A DNA stretch of 64,000 bases from Cellulomonas massiliensis JC225 (GTDB taxonomy: Bacteria > Actinomycetota > Actinomycetes > Actinomycetales > Cellulomonadaceae), in NCBI RefSeq assembly GCF_000312005.1, contig NZ_HE978588.1, forward strand, positions 784,297 to 848,296, read 5' to 3'. A program made the position numbers and the translations under genes. The number at the start of each line of letters is the position of its first letter. The first letter of the stretch is position 1. Positions 44,666 through 54,544 of this stretch are shown in pieces. The notes beneath the pieces are model-generated. The model did not search any database, was not told the origin of the DNA, and was given only the letters and a program-made list of their open reading frames with translations.

Positions 44666-44896
44666 GTGAGCGAGCACCTCTCCCCCCGGACCGCGCAGCG
44701 CGTGCGCTCGCACGCCGCGCTGCTCGCCGCCGCGATCGTGGCGCACGCCGACGCCGTGACGAAGGCGGACGGGCCCGACGCCGAGGACCAGGTCGCGCTG
44801 GCGCAACGGCGGCTGCAACCGGTCGTCGACGCGTACGTGCAGGCGCACCGCGACCACACGGGGGCGGACCTGCGGCTGCGCTCCCCCCGGCACTGA
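44666..44896 (+). CDS. Small hypothetical protein
   Basis: 76 residues, predicted helical and charged ([20 protein letters not shown]). No family recognised. GTG 44666 is preceded by TACCGT (44654-44659) 12 nt upstream, the same leaderless-type spacing as other genes here. It is divergent from the clgR-like gene and ends 5 bp from the convergent MATE gene. Confidence 0.6.
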   Translation: MSEHLSPRTAQRVRSHAALLAAAIVAHADAVTKADGPDAEDQVALAQRRLQPVVDAYVQAHRDHTGADLRLRSPRH

Positions 44897-44900
44897 GCGC

Positions 44901-46280
44901 TCAGGCCCCCGTCACCATCCACGCCGTACCCCGCGCGCGCCAGCCGGTGGTCAGGGCGCGCGCCGCCATGAAGACGCCGGCGAACGCGGCCCACAGCCAC
45001 GCCAGCCCCGCGGTGCCGTCCGGCGCCCACGCCCGCAGCGCGAGCGCGAACGGCACGTAGACGACGAGCGTGAGCACGCCCGCCCACGCGAGGAACCGTC
45101 CGTCGCCCGCGCCGATGAGCACCCCGTCGAGCACGAACACCCAGCCCGCCATCGGCAGCGTCACGGCCGCGACGACGAGCGCGACGACGGCCGCCTGCCG
45201 CACGTCCGGGTCGGTGGTGAACAGGCGTACGTACAGCCAGGCCGTGCCGCCGACGACGAGGCCGATCACCACGCCGGCGCCGACGCCCCACTGCAGCGTG
45301 CGGCGCAGCACCGCGCGCGTCCGGGGCACGTCGGCGGCGCCGAGCGCGTGCCCGACGAGCGCCTGCGCCGCGATGGCGAGGGCGTCGAGCGCGAAGGCGG
45401 TCAGGCCCCAGACGGAGTTGACGACCTGGTGCCCCGCGAGCGCGACCGCGCCCAGGCCCGTCGCCACCCAGACTGTCAGGAGGATCGCCCCGCGCAGGGT
45501 GGCGGTCCGCACCAGGAGGGGGAACCCGGCGCGCGCGTGGGCCCAGATCCCGCCCGCGGCGGGGCGCAGGTCGGCCCCGACGGACCGCGCACCCCGGACC
45601 ACGACGACGACCAGCACCGCCGCCATGCCGAGCTGCGTGAGGGCGGTGCCGAGACCCGAGCCCGCGATGCCACGGTGCAGGCCGTACACGAACCAGACGT
45701 TGAGCACCGTGTTGACGACCGCGCCACCGGCGGCGACCCACAGGGGCGTGCGCGTGTCCTGCAGCCCTCGCAGGGCACCCGTGGCGGCGAGCACGAGCAG
45801 CATCCCCGGCAGGCCCGGCGCGGACCAGTGCAGGTAGACGACGGCCTGACGCGCGACCTCGCCGCTCGCCCCCAGCGCGCCGACGAGCCACGGCGCCGCC
45901 GCCCACAGCGCGACCGCGAGCACCGCGCCGAGCCCCGCGGCGAGCCACATGCCGTCCACGCCCACCTGCAGGGCGCCACGCCGGTCCCGCGCGCCCAGCC
46001 GACGCGCCACCGCCGCGGTCGTGGCGTACGCGAGGAACACGCACAGGCCGACGAGCGTGACGAGCAGCGTCGACGCGAGCGCGAGGCCGGCGAGGGGTGC
46101 GGTCCCCAGGTGCCCGACGACCGCGGAGTCCACGAGCACGAAGAGCGGCTCGGCGACGAGCGCGCCCAGCGCCGGCACCGCGAGCGCGAGGATCTGCCGG
46201 TCCACGCCGCCGGACGGCTGGCTGCCGCGCACGCCCGTCGCCCCGTCGGCGTCCTCGTGGTGAGCAGGGGTGTCCGTCAC
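44901..46280 (-). CDS. MATE family efflux transporter
   Basis: 459 residues with 12 helices in two MATE halves. Motifs: [21 protein letters not shown] in the first half (trimmed) and [20 protein letters not shown] in the second; this is the DinF-like branch. GTG 46280 has GGAGG upstream. Exports cationic or hydrophobic compounds using an ion gradient. The substrate is not readable. Confidence 0.92.
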   Translation of the reverse strand: MTDTPAHHEDADGATGVRGSQPSGGVDRQILALAVPALGALVAEPLFVLVDSAVVGHLGTAPLAGLALASTLLVTLVGLCVFLAYATTAAVARRLGARDRRGALQVGVDGMWLAAGLGAVLAVALWAAAPWLVGALGASGEVARQAVVYLHWSAPGLPGMLLVLAATGALRGLQDTRTPLWVAAGGAVVNTVLNVWFVYGLHRGIAGSGLGTALTQLGMAAVLVVVVVRGARSVGADLRPAAGGIWAHARAGFPLLVRTATLRGAILLTVWVATGLGAVALAGHQVVNSVWGLTAFALDALAIAAQALVGHALGAADVPRTRAVLRRTLQWGVGAGVVIGLVVGGTAWLYVRLFTTDPDVRQAAVVALVVAAVTLPMAGWVFVLDGVLIGAGDGRFLAWAGVLTLVVYVPFALALRAWAPDGTAGLAWLWAAFAGVFMAARALTTGWRARGTAWMVTGA

Positions 46281-46304
46281 GTGGGATGGCCTCCGAACTT
46301 TCTT

Positions 46305-46421
46305 CGTTCCACAGGGGTGCACGGCGTTCGCCCCGGTGGCACGGGTGCTCCGGCGGTCGTCGTCCACCGTATCCACAGGGATGTCCACGACCTGTGCACA
46401 GTCACCCGGCGCTCGTCCACA
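46305..46421 (+). promoter_or_regulatory. Cluster of DnaA-box-like sequences upstream of dnaB
   Basis: CGTTCCACA (46305), GTATCCACA (46369), ATGTCCACG (46381) and TCGTCCACA (46413) occur within 120 bp. Two match a TTATCCACA or TTGTCCACA box at 8 of 9 positions, one at 7. They lie in the divergent region between the MATE gene and dnaB. They may couple dnaB expression to DnaA. No oriC genes are nearby, so an origin is unlikely. Confidence 0.4.
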
Positions 46422-46600
46422 GCGCGTCCCCAGGAGTGTCAACAGGGTCGTTTGGGGACGCGCCGAGGTTGGTCCTAGCCTCGCGTGCGGGTGGAGGTCC
46501 ACCGTGGGCCGGACAGCCCGCGCGGCCGCGCCCGAGGGTGTGTCGGTGGCCCCTGATAGAACGCATGTTCGACACCGGGGACGAGCAGGATGGGTGGCCA

Positions 46601-49204
46601 GTGACGATCGAGGAGCTCGAGTACGGGCTGCCGCCGGACGCCGGGAACGACCGCGGCGGGCGGGGGAACGGCGGCTTCGACCGCACCCCGCCGCAGGACC
46701 TGGAGGCCGAGCGGTCCGTCCTCGGCGGCATGATGATCAGCAAGGACGCGATCGCCGACGTCATCGAGCAGCTGCGCGGCAGCGACTTCTACCGGCCCGC
46801 GCACGAGGTCATCTACGAGTCGATCCTCGACCTGTACGGCCGCGGCGAGCCGGCCGACGCGATCACGGTCGCCGACGAGCTGACCAAGCGCGGCGAGATC
46901 GGCCGCATCGGTGGCGCGCCCTACCTGCACACCCTCATCTCCACGGTCCCCACGGCCGCGAACGCGGGCTACTACGCGCGGATCGTCCGCGAGCGCTCGA
47001 TCCTGCGCAAGCTCGTCGAGGCGGGCACCCGCATCGTCCAGCTCGGCTACGGCACCGACGGCGGCGACGTCGACGAGCTGGTGAACAACGCCCAGGCCGA
47101 GGTGTACGCGGTCACCGAGCGCCGGGCGTCGGAGGACTACCTGCCCCTCGCGGAGATCATCGGCGGCACGGTCGACGAGATCGAGGCGGCGGGCCACCGC
47201 GGCGAGGGCATGATCGGCGTCCCCACCGGGTTCTCCGACCTCGACCGCCTGACGAACGGGCTCCACCCGGGCCAGATGATCGTCGTCGCGGCGCGGCCGG
47301 CCATCGGCAAGGCGCTCGCGCTCGACACCCCGCTGCCCACCCCGACCGGCTGGACGACGATGGGGGAGGTCGCCGTCGGCGACGAGCTCCTCACGGCCGA
47401 CGGCTCCGCGACGCGCGTCGTCGCCGCGACCGAGGTCCTCGTCGACCGTCCCTGCTACCGCGTCACCTTCGACGACGGCTCGTCCGTCGTCGCCGACGCC
47501 CTGCACCAGTGGGAGACGACGACGAGGGCGGACCGTCGCTCGCCGGGGCGCCTTCCCGCGATCCGGACCACGGAGGAGATCGCCGCGACGCTCCGGTGCG
47601 AGACCGCGGAGCGTCGGGCCAACCACGCGGTACGGGTCACCGCGCCGCTGGCGCTGCCCGAGGCAGACCTCCTGGTCGACCCGTACGCGCTCGGCGTGTG
47701 GCTGGGGGACGGTCACTCGACCTCGGCCCGGTTCACCAGCGCCGACCCCGAGATCGCGATGCGGCTGGAGGGCCGCGGACTGGTGGTCCGCGCCGCGAAC
47801 CACGACGCGCGTGCGGACCTCTACACGATCACGCTCCCCGTCGAAGAGCGCGGCACGCGCACCTGCGACGTGTGCGGCACCGAGTTCACGCCGGCCCGGG
47901 CGCAGGTCCGGACCTGCGGGCGCTCGTGCGGCGGGAAGGTGCGGCTCGTGACGGCGGCTCCCCCGCACCCGACGTGCCCGGACTGCGGCGAGCGGACCTC
48001 AGGTCTCGTCCGCTGCCAGAGCTGCCACGACCGGTACGGCACTTTCCAGGGACGGCTGCGCACGCTGGGCGTCCTGGGCGCGAAGCACATCCCGTCGGCA
48101 TACCTGCGGGCGAGCGAGCAGCAGCGTCGCGACCTGCTCGCCGGCCTCCTGGACACTGACGGGACCGTCAACCCGACGGGGTCGGTCCAGTTCGCCGTCA
48201 CCGACGAGCGCCTGGCCCGCGACGTCCGCGAGCTCGTCCACTCCCTCGGCTACCGCACCGGATGGGCCACCAAGCCCGTGCGCGGCCGCAGCGAGCAGTC
48301 GTCCACGTGCTACACGATCACGTTCACCACGGACGACGACGTGTTCGCCCTCGAGCGCAAGCGGCTCGTGCACAAGGACCGCAGGCGACCCTCCACCCCG
48401 CGGCTTCGCCAGCGGATGGTCGTCGCGGTCGAGCGTGTCGCGAGCGTGCCCGTCCGGTGCGTCGAGATCGCGCACCCCTCACACCTGTACCTCGCGGGCG
48501 AGTCGATGGTCCCGACGCACAACTCCACGCTGGGTATCGACATCGTCCGGTCGGCGGCGATCAAGCACAACATGACGGCCGTCGTCTTCTCCCTCGAGAT
48601 GAGCCGCAACGAGATCACGATGCGTCTGCTCTCGGCTGAGGCGCGCGTGCACCTGCAGAAGATGCGCACCGGGCAGATGGGCGACGACGACTGGGCCAAG
48701 GTCGCCACGACCATGGGCCGCATCTCCGAGGCGCCCCTGTTCGTCGACGACTCGCCCAACATGTCGCTCATGGAGATCCGCGCCAAGTGCCGCCGCCTCA
48801 AGCAGCGTCACGACCTCAAGCTCGTCGTCATCGACTATCTGCAGCTCATGACGTCGGGCAAGCGCGTCGAGTCCCGCCAGCAGGAGGTCTCCGAGTTCTC
48901 GCGAGCGCTCAAGCTCCTGGCCAAGGAGCTCGAGGTCCCCGTCATCGCGATCTCGCAGCTGAACCGTGGTCCGGAGCAGCGCACCGACAAGAAGCCGCAG
49001 ATGAGCGACCTGCGCGAGTCCGGCAGCATCGAGCAGGACGCCGACATGGTGATCCTGCTCCACCGCGAGGACGCCTACGAGAAGGAGTCCCCGCGCGCCG
49101 GCGAGGCCGACCTCATCGTCGCCAAGCACCGCAACGGCCCCACCGACACCATCACGGTCGCCTTCCAGGGCCACTACTCACGCTTCGTCGACATGCAGGC
49201 CTGA
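46601..49204 (+). CDS. dnaB: Replicative DNA helicase DnaB containing an intein
   Basis: 867 codons. The mature helicase is ~463 residues after removal of a 404-residue intein. Start GTG 46601 gives VTIEELEYG; an in-frame ATG at 46565 is the alternative. The N-terminal domain contains [16 protein letters not shown]. The RecA-like domain is interrupted in its Walker A loop: ARPAIGK, intein, then STLGIDIVR. Downstream motifs [21 protein letters not shown] and [11 protein letters not shown] are normal. Hexameric 5'-3' helicase at the replication fork. Splicing is essential because the ATP-binding loop is split. Confidence 0.95.
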   Translation: MTIEELEYGLPPDAGNDRGGRGNGGFDRTPPQDLEAERSVLGGMMISKDAIADVIEQLRGSDFYRPAHEVIYESILDLYGRGEPADAITVADELTKRGEIGRIGGAPYLHTLISTVPTAANAGYYARIVRERSILRKLVEAGTRIVQLGYGTDGGDVDELVNNAQAEVYAVTERRASEDYLPLAEIIGGTVDEIEAAGHRGEGMIGVPTGFSDLDRLTNGLHPGQMIVVAARPAIGKALALDTPLPTPTGWTTMGEVAVGDELLTADGSATRVVAATEVLVDRPCYRVTFDDGSSVVADALHQWETTTRADRRSPGRLPAIRTTEEIAATLRCETAERRANHAVRVTAPLALPEADLLVDPYALGVWLGDGHSTSARFTSADPEIAMRLEGRGLVVRAANHDARADLYTITLPVEERGTRTCDVCGTEFTPARAQVRTCGRSCGGKVRLVTAAPPHPTCPDCGERTSGLVRCQSCHDRYGTFQGRLRTLGVLGAKHIPSAYLRASEQQRRDLLAGLLDTDGTVNPTGSVQFAVTDERLARDVRELVHSLGYRTGWATKPVRGRSEQSSTCYTITFTTDDDVFALERKRLVHKDRRRPSTPRLRQRMVVAVERVASVPVRCVEIAHPSHLYLAGESMVPTHNSTLGIDIVRSAAIKHNMTAVVFSLEMSRNEITMRLLSAEARVHLQKMRTGQMGDDDWAKVATTMGRISEAPLFVDDSPNMSLMEIRAKCRRLKQRHDLKLVVIDYLQLMTSGKRVESRQQEVSEFSRALKLLAKELEVPVIAISQLNRGPEQRTDKKPQMSDLRESGSIEQDADMVILLHREDAYEKESPRAGEADLIVAKHRNGPTDTITVAFQGHYSRFVDMQA
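47312..48523 (+). other. DnaB intein, class 3 type, with LAGLIDADG endonuclease and Cys-rich inserts
   Basis: 404 residues, from A1 ([14 protein letters not shown]) to N404 (PTHN), followed by Ser+1. Residue 1 is Ala, so there is no standard N-terminal nucleophile. Instead, block B has H65-Q-W67, block F has C383 and block G has T402, the W/C/T triplet of class 3 inteins. LAGLIDADG-like motifs are LGVWLGDG (127-134) and AGLLDTDG (277-284). Between them lie C185/C188, C202/C206, C222/C225 and C235/C238, spaced like zinc fingers. Insertion is between Lys and Ser of the helicase Walker A motif. Confidence 0.93.
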
Positions 49205-49256
49205 CCGCCGCGCCCCACCGGTCGCGCAGCGGAGACGGTCGGCCGAGGCTGGAGGG

Positions 49257-51290
49257 GTGCCGAACCGTCTGGCGAGCGCCACCAGCCCGTACCTGCTGCA
49301 GCACGCCGAGAACCCCGTCGACTGGCGCGAGTGGGGCCCCGACGCGTTCGCGGAGGCGGCTCACCGGGACGTGCCGGTGCTGGTCTCGATCGGCTACGCG
49401 GCCTGCCACTGGTGCCACGTCATGGCGCACGAGTCGTTCGAGGACGAGCGCGTCGCCGCCTTCATGAACGAGCACCTCGTGTGCGTGAAGGTCGACCGGG
49501 AGGAACGCCCGGACGTCGACGCGGTCTACATGGCCGCGACCCAGGCGCTGACCGGCCAGGGCGGGTGGCCCATGACGGTGTTCACGACCCCGACGGGTGA
49601 GCCGTTGTACTGCGGCACGTACTTCCCGCCCCGCCGCGTGGGCCACATGCCCTCCTTCAGCGAGGTCCTCGCCGCCGTCGCTGCCGCCTGGCGTGAGCGC
49701 CGGGACGAGGTCACCGCGTCAGCGGCTCGCATCGCGGCTGCGCTCGCGGAGCCGCCGGGCTTCCCGCCGGCCCCCGGTCCGGACGAGGCGATGGCGCGGC
49801 GTGCGGTCGACCAGCTGGCCTCGTCCTTCGACGAACGGCACGGCGGCTTCGGCGGTGCCCCGAAGTTCCCGCCGTCGACGGTGCTCGAGTGGCTCGTCCG
49901 GCGGTACGCGCGCACGGGGGACGAGCGGGCCTGGCGCATGGCGGCGACGACGCTCGAGGCGTTGGCCCGGGGGGGCATCCACGACCAGCTCGCGGGCGGG
50001 TTCGCCCGGTACTCGGTCGACGCGACGTGGACGGTGCCGCACTTCGAGAAGATGCTCGACGACAACGCGATGCTGCTCAGCGTCGCGGTGCACGCCTGGC
50101 GGGCCGGCGGTGGGTCGCTCGCGCGGGACGTCGCCGAGCGCACCGCGGGCTGGCTCGTGGCCGAGCTGGGCACGCCCGAGGGCGGTTTCGCGTCGTCGCT
50201 GGATGCGGACAGCCCCGGGGGCGAGGGCGCCGCGTACGTCTGGACGCCCGCACAGCTGCGTGAGGTGCTGGGCGACGACGACGCGGCCTGGGCGGCGTCC
50301 CTGCTGGGCGTGACGGACGAGGGGACGTTCGAGGCAGGGGCCTCCGTGCTCACGCTGGCCGAGGACCCGCCGGACGTCGCCCGCTGGCAGTCGGTCCGCG
50401 CGAGGCTGCTGGCGGCCCGGTCGACGCGGCCGCAGCCCTCGCGCGACGACAAGGTCGTCACGGCCTGGAACGGGTGGGCGGTGGCGGCCCTCGCGGAGGC
50501 CGGCGCGGTGCTGGACGAGCCGCGGTGGGTGCACGCCGCGCAGGCCGCGGCCCGCCTGCTCACCACGACGCACACGAGACGCGACGACCGGGGACGGGCG
50601 CGACTGGTCCGCGCCTCGCGGCACGGCGTGCCCGGCAGTGCGCCGGCGGTCCTCGAGGACTACGCGGCGACGGCCGTCGGGCTCCTGGCGCTCGCGGCGG
50701 TGACGGGCGACCAGCAGTGGACGCTGCGCGCGGGCGAGCTGCTGGAGACCGTCCTGGAGCTCTTCGCCGACGACGACGGCGCGCTGTACGACACGGCCTC
50801 GGACGAGACGGACGCGGTGCTGGCGGCCGTCGGCCGCCCGCGTGACGCGGCCGACGGCCCGACGCCGTCGGGTCCGGCGGCGGCGGCCGGCGCGCTGCTG
50901 ACGTACGCGGCGCTGACGGGCTCGGTGCGCCACCGGGAGGCTGCGGAGGCGGCGCTGCGGCCGGCGCTCGCCGTCGCGGCGCAGCACCCGAGGGCCGGCG
51001 GCTGGGCGCTCGCCGTCGTGGAGGCGATGCTCGACGGGCCGCGGGAGGTGGCCGTGATCGGTGCGGCGGGCGACGAGGGGGCGCAGGAGCTGCGAGCGGC
51101 CGCGCTCCGGTCCCCCGCGCCCGGTCTCGTCCTCGCGGTCGGGTCCCCCGGGGACGTGGTCCCCGAGCTGCTGCGCGACCGGCCCCTGGTCGACGGTCGG
51201 GCGGCGGCCTACGTGTGCCGCGGCTTCGTCTGCGAGCGTCCCACGACGAGCGCGCAGGAGCTGGCCGAGCAGCTGGCCGCCCGCCCCTAG
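49257..51290 (+). CDS. DUF255/YyaL thioredoxin-domain protein
   Basis: 677 residues. The N-terminal thioredoxin-like domain starts [20 protein letters not shown] and holds CHWC ([16 protein letters not shown]). It is followed by an (alpha/alpha)6-type domain similar to N-acylglucosamine epimerases. The family includes bacterial YyaL and human SPATA20. Biochemical function is unsettled. GTG 49257 directly follows GGAGG, an unusually short spacing, but the family's conserved N-terminus begins here. Confidence 0.92.
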   Translation: MPNRLASATSPYLLQHAENPVDWREWGPDAFAEAAHRDVPVLVSIGYAACHWCHVMAHESFEDERVAAFMNEHLVCVKVDREERPDVDAVYMAATQALTGQGGWPMTVFTTPTGEPLYCGTYFPPRRVGHMPSFSEVLAAVAAAWRERRDEVTASAARIAAALAEPPGFPPAPGPDEAMARRAVDQLASSFDERHGGFGGAPKFPPSTVLEWLVRRYARTGDERAWRMAATTLEALARGGIHDQLAGGFARYSVDATWTVPHFEKMLDDNAMLLSVAVHAWRAGGGSLARDVAERTAGWLVAELGTPEGGFASSLDADSPGGEGAAYVWTPAQLREVLGDDDAAWAASLLGVTDEGTFEAGASVLTLAEDPPDVARWQSVRARLLAARSTRPQPSRDDKVVTAWNGWAVAALAEAGAVLDEPRWVHAAQAAARLLTTTHTRRDDRGRARLVRASRHGVPGSAPAVLEDYAATAVGLLALAAVTGDQQWTLRAGELLETVLELFADDDGALYDTASDETDAVLAAVGRPRDAADGPTPSGPAAAAGALLTYAALTGSVRHREAAEAALRPALAVAAQHPRAGGWALAVVEAMLDGPREVAVIGAAGDEGAQELRAAALRSPAPGLVLAVGSPGDVVPELLRDRPLVDGRAAAYVCRGFVCERPTTSAQELAEQLAARP

Positions 51291-51455
51291 CGCGGTTCGG
51301 GAACCGGCCTGGGGTACGTCGAGCAGGGCCGACCGCCGAGTGGACGGCGGTCGTGGTGGCCGGTGACCGCCCGGGACGCGGTGCGACGCGACGGGGATCT
51401 CGGCATCGGGCCGGCTCCCGCCCTGCTGCGGCGGCCGCCCCGATCGCGAAGACAC

Positions 51456-51489
51456 TTGCGCTCGGTCTAGAGTGAATGTACATTCACTC
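51456..51489 (+). promoter_or_regulatory. tetR promoter and operator
   Basis: GAGTGAATGTACATTCACTC (51470-51489) is a perfect 20-bp palindrome. TTGCGC (51456-51461), 17 nt, TACATT (51479-51484) gives a promoter whose -10 lies inside the operator. Initiation would fall at the ATG (51492). The same half-sites recur at 52117-52136. Confidence 0.82.
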
Positions 51490-51491
51490 AC

Positions 51492-52049
51492 ATGCCTCGA
51501 ACGACGCTCTCCACCGCGGACCTCCGCAAGCCCGTCGTCACCGCTGCGGCTGTCCGGGAGTTCGCCCGCGGCGGGTACCACGGCACGACGATCGCCGACG
51601 TGGCCCGCGCAGCGAAGATCTCCCCCGCCTACGTGGCCAAGCTGTTCCCGACGAAGGAGCGCCTGTTCGTCACCGCCCTCGAGCGTTGCTTCGACCAGGT
51701 CGTCGAGGCGCTGGCCGCCGGCGCGGACGACGCCGACGACCCGTCGCCCGACGGCGTGCTGTTCGCGATGGGCGGCGCGTACGCCCACCTCATCGCGGAC
51801 CGCACGCTGCTGATGCTGCAGGTGCACGCGCAGTCGGTGGCGGAGCTGCCCGAGATCGGCGAGGCGTTGCGCGCGGGGCTGCGGCAGGTCGTGGAGTTCG
51901 CCAAGATCCGGTCGCGCGCCTCGGACGAGGCCGTGCAGCGGTTCGTGGCCTACGGCCAGCTCTGCCACCTCATCGTGACCGCCCAGATCGTGGAGACCCC
52001 CGAGACGTGGGCGCGCCTGCTGACCGAGGGCATCCGACACCCCGACTGA
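51492..52049 (+). CDS. TetR family regulator
   Basis: 185 residues. The N-terminal HTH is FARGGYHGTTIADVARAAKIS with AYVAKLFPTKERLF; the C-terminal ligand domain is helical and typical in length. ATG 51492 is 2 nt after its operator, with no Shine-Dalgarno, which fits a leaderless mRNA. Predicted to repress itself and the SRPBCC/MFS/Dabb genes downstream. The ligand is unknown. Confidence 0.93.
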   Translation: MPRTTLSTADLRKPVVTAAAVREFARGGYHGTTIADVARAAKISPAYVAKLFPTKERLFVTALERCFDQVVEALAAGADDADDPSPDGVLFAMGGAYAHLIADRTLLMLQVHAQSVAELPEIGEALRAGLRQVVEFAKIRSRASDEAVQRFVAYGQLCHLIVTAQIVETPETWARLLTEGIRHPD

Positions 52050-52116
52050 CCGGCCACGCCCGCCACGGGCGCGGCTCCACTCCGCGACCCGATTCCTGAG
52101 TTCCGCATGTCCAGTT

Positions 52117-52136
52117 GAGTGAATGACTGTTCACTC
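52117..52136 (+). promoter_or_regulatory. Second TetR operator
   Basis: GAGTGAATGACTGTTCACTC has perfect 7-bp arms identical to those of the tetR operator, with a different 6-nt centre. It lies 68 bp after the tetR stop and upstream of the SRPBCC gene. Confidence 0.82.
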
Positions 52137-52199
52137 TCTCATCGAGGAGGTCCCCGCACCACCGACAGCACCCCTACCACCGTCGACGAGTCGGCCACC

Positions 52200-52760
52200 G
52201 TGGTGGTCCGGCGCGAGGTCCGCATCAAGGCCCCGATCGAGCTCGTCTGGCGGCTGCACACCGACGTCCGGAAGTGGCCCGCGTGGCAGAGCGACATCGA
52301 CTCGACGCAGCTCGACGGCCCGCTCGCGCCGGGCGCGACGTTCCGCTGGAGCACCCACGGTCTGGACGTCGCCTCGACCGTGTACGCGATCGAGGCGCCG
52401 CGGCGCATCCTCTGGGGCGGCCCGGCGCAGGGCATCACCGGCGTCCACGAGTGGACCTTCACGCCGGACGGGGACGCGACGATCGTGCGTACCGCCGAGT
52501 CGTGGGAGGGCGACCCGGTCCGAGCCGACGCGGAGAACCTGCGGGCAGCGCTCGACGCGTCGCTCGCCTCCTGGCTCGAGCTGCTGCGGGTCACGGCGGA
52601 GGCCAAGGCCGCCAAGCGCGCTCGCAAGGCACGCCGGCGCCGGTTCGGCCGGTTCCTGGCCTGGGCGTCGCTCGCTCTCACGGCCCTCTTCGTCCTGGCG
52701 GAGCCGTGGCTGCTGCTCCCCGTCGTCCTGTTCGTGGTCGCCCTGGGCCTGGGTGCCTGA
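52200..52760 (+). CDS. SRPBCC (START-like) domain protein with C-terminal membrane segments; start codon problematic
   Basis: 186 residues from GTG 52200. The SRPBCC fold is shown by VRIKAPIELVWRLHTDVRKWPAW and the C-terminal helix. A hydrophobic tail (LAWASLALTALFVLAEPWLLLPV, shortened here) suggests membrane attachment. A strong GAGGAGG at 52144-52150 is followed by in-frame sense codons (RTTDSTPTTVDE) but no ATG, GTG or TTG until 52200. GTG 52119 lies inside the operator and is unlikely. An ATG may have been lost near 52158. Role: binding of a hydrophobic ligand or polyketide-like compound (inferred). Confidence 0.72.
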   Translation: MVVRREVRIKAPIELVWRLHTDVRKWPAWQSDIDSTQLDGPLAPGATFRWSTHGLDVASTVYAIEAPRRILWGGPAQGITGVHEWTFTPDGDATIVRTAESWEGDPVRADAENLRAALDASLASWLELLRVTAEAKAAKRARKARRRRFGRFLAWASLALTALFVLAEPWLLLPVVLFVVALGLGA

Positions 52761-52764
52761 CGCC

Positions 52765-53976
52765 ATGACGACGACGATGACGATGCCTCCCCCGAGTCGG
52801 GTCGGCACCGACCCCGGCCGGCTCGCTCGGACGGCGGTCCTCGCGGCCGCAGGGCTGACGATCATGGCTCCCGCCCTGATCGCCCCGGGGCTGCCCGCCA
52901 TGGCCGACCACTTCGGGGACGCCGGCCTGGTCCGGCTGGCGCTGACGATCACGTCGCTGGCCATCGCGGTCGGCGCGCCGGTCGCGGGCGCGCTCGTCGA
53001 CCGGCTCGGACGCCGCCCCGTGCTGCTCGGCGGGCTCGGCGTGTACGCGGCGGCCGGGACGGCCGGCCTCGTCGTGACGGACCTCGGCACGCTGCTCGCC
53101 TCCCGCGCCGCGCTGGGGCTCGGCGTCGCCGGGATCACGACCGCGGTCAGCGCCCTGGTCACCGACTGGTTCAGCGGCTCCCGCCGCGCCACCTACCTCG
53201 GCTACCAGCAGGCCGCAGCGAGCCTCGGCGGGGTCGTGCTCCTGCCACTGGCCGGGGTGCTGGCCGACAACGGATGGCGGGCACCGTTCTGGCTGTACGC
53301 CGCGGCGGTGCCCGTGGGGGTGATGGTGCTCGCGGCGGTCCCGCAGCGCGAGCAGGTCCGCGCCGCCGCCCCCCGTCCGACGGCACGTGCGCGCACCGCG
53401 GGCCGGCCGCGGCGACGCGGTACCGGTCGGATCCTCGGTCTCTACCTGCTCGCTCTCGCGGCGACCGCGGTCTTCTACATGGCACCCACCCAGCTGCCCT
53501 TCCTGCTGGGCGGGCTCGGCATCGGACCCGGGCTCGTCGGCATCGCGATCGCCGGGTCGATCGTGACGGCCCTGGCGGGGTCGCTCGCCTTCCCGGTCGT
53601 GCGCCGGCGGCTGTCACCCACCGCGATCAGCCTGACCGCGCTGGCCCTCCTGGGTGTCGGCTGGACCCTGATCGGCCGCGCCGCGGGGCTCGGCACGGTC
53701 GTCACGGGTCTCCTCGTCGGAGGCATCGGCGTCGGCCTGACGGTGCCGAACCTCAACCTCCGCCTCGGCGAGCTCGCCCCGGACGGCCGTCGGGGACAGG
53801 TCCTCGCCGGTCTCGTCACCGGCATCTTCCTCGGGCAGTTCCTCTCACCGCTGGCGGCGGGGCCCCTCGTCGCCGGCCTGGGCCCGGGCGGCGCGTTCGC
53901 CGCCGCGGGACTCCTCACCACCGCCGGCGCGGTCGTCGCCGCCCCGGTCCTCCTCCGGTCGCACCGCGGCCACTGA
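52765..53976 (+). CDS. MFS transporter
   Basis: 403 residues with 12 helices. The motif A-like DRLGRRPVLLGG after TM2 is typical of drug:H+ antiporters and YbcL/CynX-like exporters. A long basic central loop (PRPTARARTAGRPRRRG) separates the halves. It is 4 bp after the SRPBCC gene and within the TetR-controlled module, so efflux of the regulator's ligand is likely (inferred). Confidence 0.9.
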   Translation: MTTTMTMPPPSRVGTDPGRLARTAVLAAAGLTIMAPALIAPGLPAMADHFGDAGLVRLALTITSLAIAVGAPVAGALVDRLGRRPVLLGGLGVYAAAGTAGLVVTDLGTLLASRAALGLGVAGITTAVSALVTDWFSGSRRATYLGYQQAAASLGGVVLLPLAGVLADNGWRAPFWLYAAAVPVGVMVLAAVPQREQVRAAAPRPTARARTAGRPRRRGTGRILGLYLLALAATAVFYMAPTQLPFLLGGLGIGPGLVGIAIAGSIVTALAGSLAFPVVRRRLSPTAISLTALALLGVGWTLIGRAAGLGTVVTGLLVGGIGVGLTVPNLNLRLGELAPDGRRGQVLAGLVTGIFLGQFLSPLAAGPLVAGLGPGGAFAAAGLLTTAGAVVAAPVLLRSHRGH

Positions 53977-54002
53977 CCCACCACCACCGAAAGGAGACGA
54001 CC

Positions 54003-54422
54003 ATGATCGTCCACGGCAACCGCTTCACCATCAAGCCCGACGTCACCCCCGCCCAGCTCGAGGAGGCCCTCGAGAGCCTGCGCAACCAGGGCCGGGTCAT
54101 CCCCTCCGTGAGGTCGTTCGTCGTCGGCCGCGACATCGGCGGCGAGTACGAGTGGGGCGCCACCTTCGTCATCGAGGACCTCGAGGGCTACTGGGAGTAC
54201 CTGATCCACCCGGCGCACCGGAACACCGACCGCGTCGGCCTGCCGCTCGTCGACCGGTTCGCCTCGTTCGACATCACCGACGACGACGACCCCGAGATCG
54301 GCGCCAAGATCGCGGCGCTCCACCAGCGCCGCTACGACGCCGACGCCACGCTGACCCAGCTCGTCTCGGACCTCGGCGAGTACACCGGCTCCGCCGCCCC
54401 CGGCCGGCACGCGGCGAGCTGA
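54003..54422 (+). CDS. Dabb (stress-responsive alpha/beta barrel) protein
   Basis: 139 residues. ATG 54003 has AAAGGAG upstream. Contains HGNRFTIKPDVTPAQLEEAL and YLIHPAHRNTDRVGLPL, the dimeric alpha+beta barrel pattern. A C-terminal extension (~100-139) is acidic and of unknown role. Last gene of the TetR module; Dabb proteins can act as cyclases or ligand binders. Confidence 0.87.
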   Translation: MIVHGNRFTIKPDVTPAQLEEALESLRNQGRVIPSVRSFVVGRDIGGEYEWGATFVIEDLEGYWEYLIHPAHRNTDRVGLPLVDRFASFDITDDDDPEIGAKIAALHQRRYDADATLTQLVSDLGEYTGSAAPGRHAAS

Positions 54423-54429
54423 CCCACCG

Positions 54430-54466
54430 CCAGGGCCGGGCCGACGTCACGTCGGCCCGGCCCTGG
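54430..54466 (+). terminator. Terminator of the TetR module
   Basis: 18-nt arms 54430-54447 and 54449-54466 pair almost fully (the innermost pairs open to form the loop), 8 nt past the Dabb stop. Confidence 0.82.
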
Positions 54467-54544
54467 CCCGCGTCCTGCGTCCAGGCGCGGGCATGCCGCG
54501 ACGTGCTCATGGTGCCTCCCGGCAGCCGCGAGTACCGTCGGAAG

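Noticed and set aside
46305-46421. Replication origin near dnaB
   Set aside because: No dnaA, dnaN or AT-rich unwinding region; only a small box cluster.
52119-52199. GTG 52119 as start of the SRPBCC gene
   Set aside because: It lies inside the TetR operator and upstream of the expected transcription start and ribosome site.
52123-53976. Possible SRPBCC-MFS fusion in one frame
   Set aside because: The upstream part is the wrong frame of the SRPBCC gene (Arg/Ser-rich). The MFS protein starts at ATG 52765.
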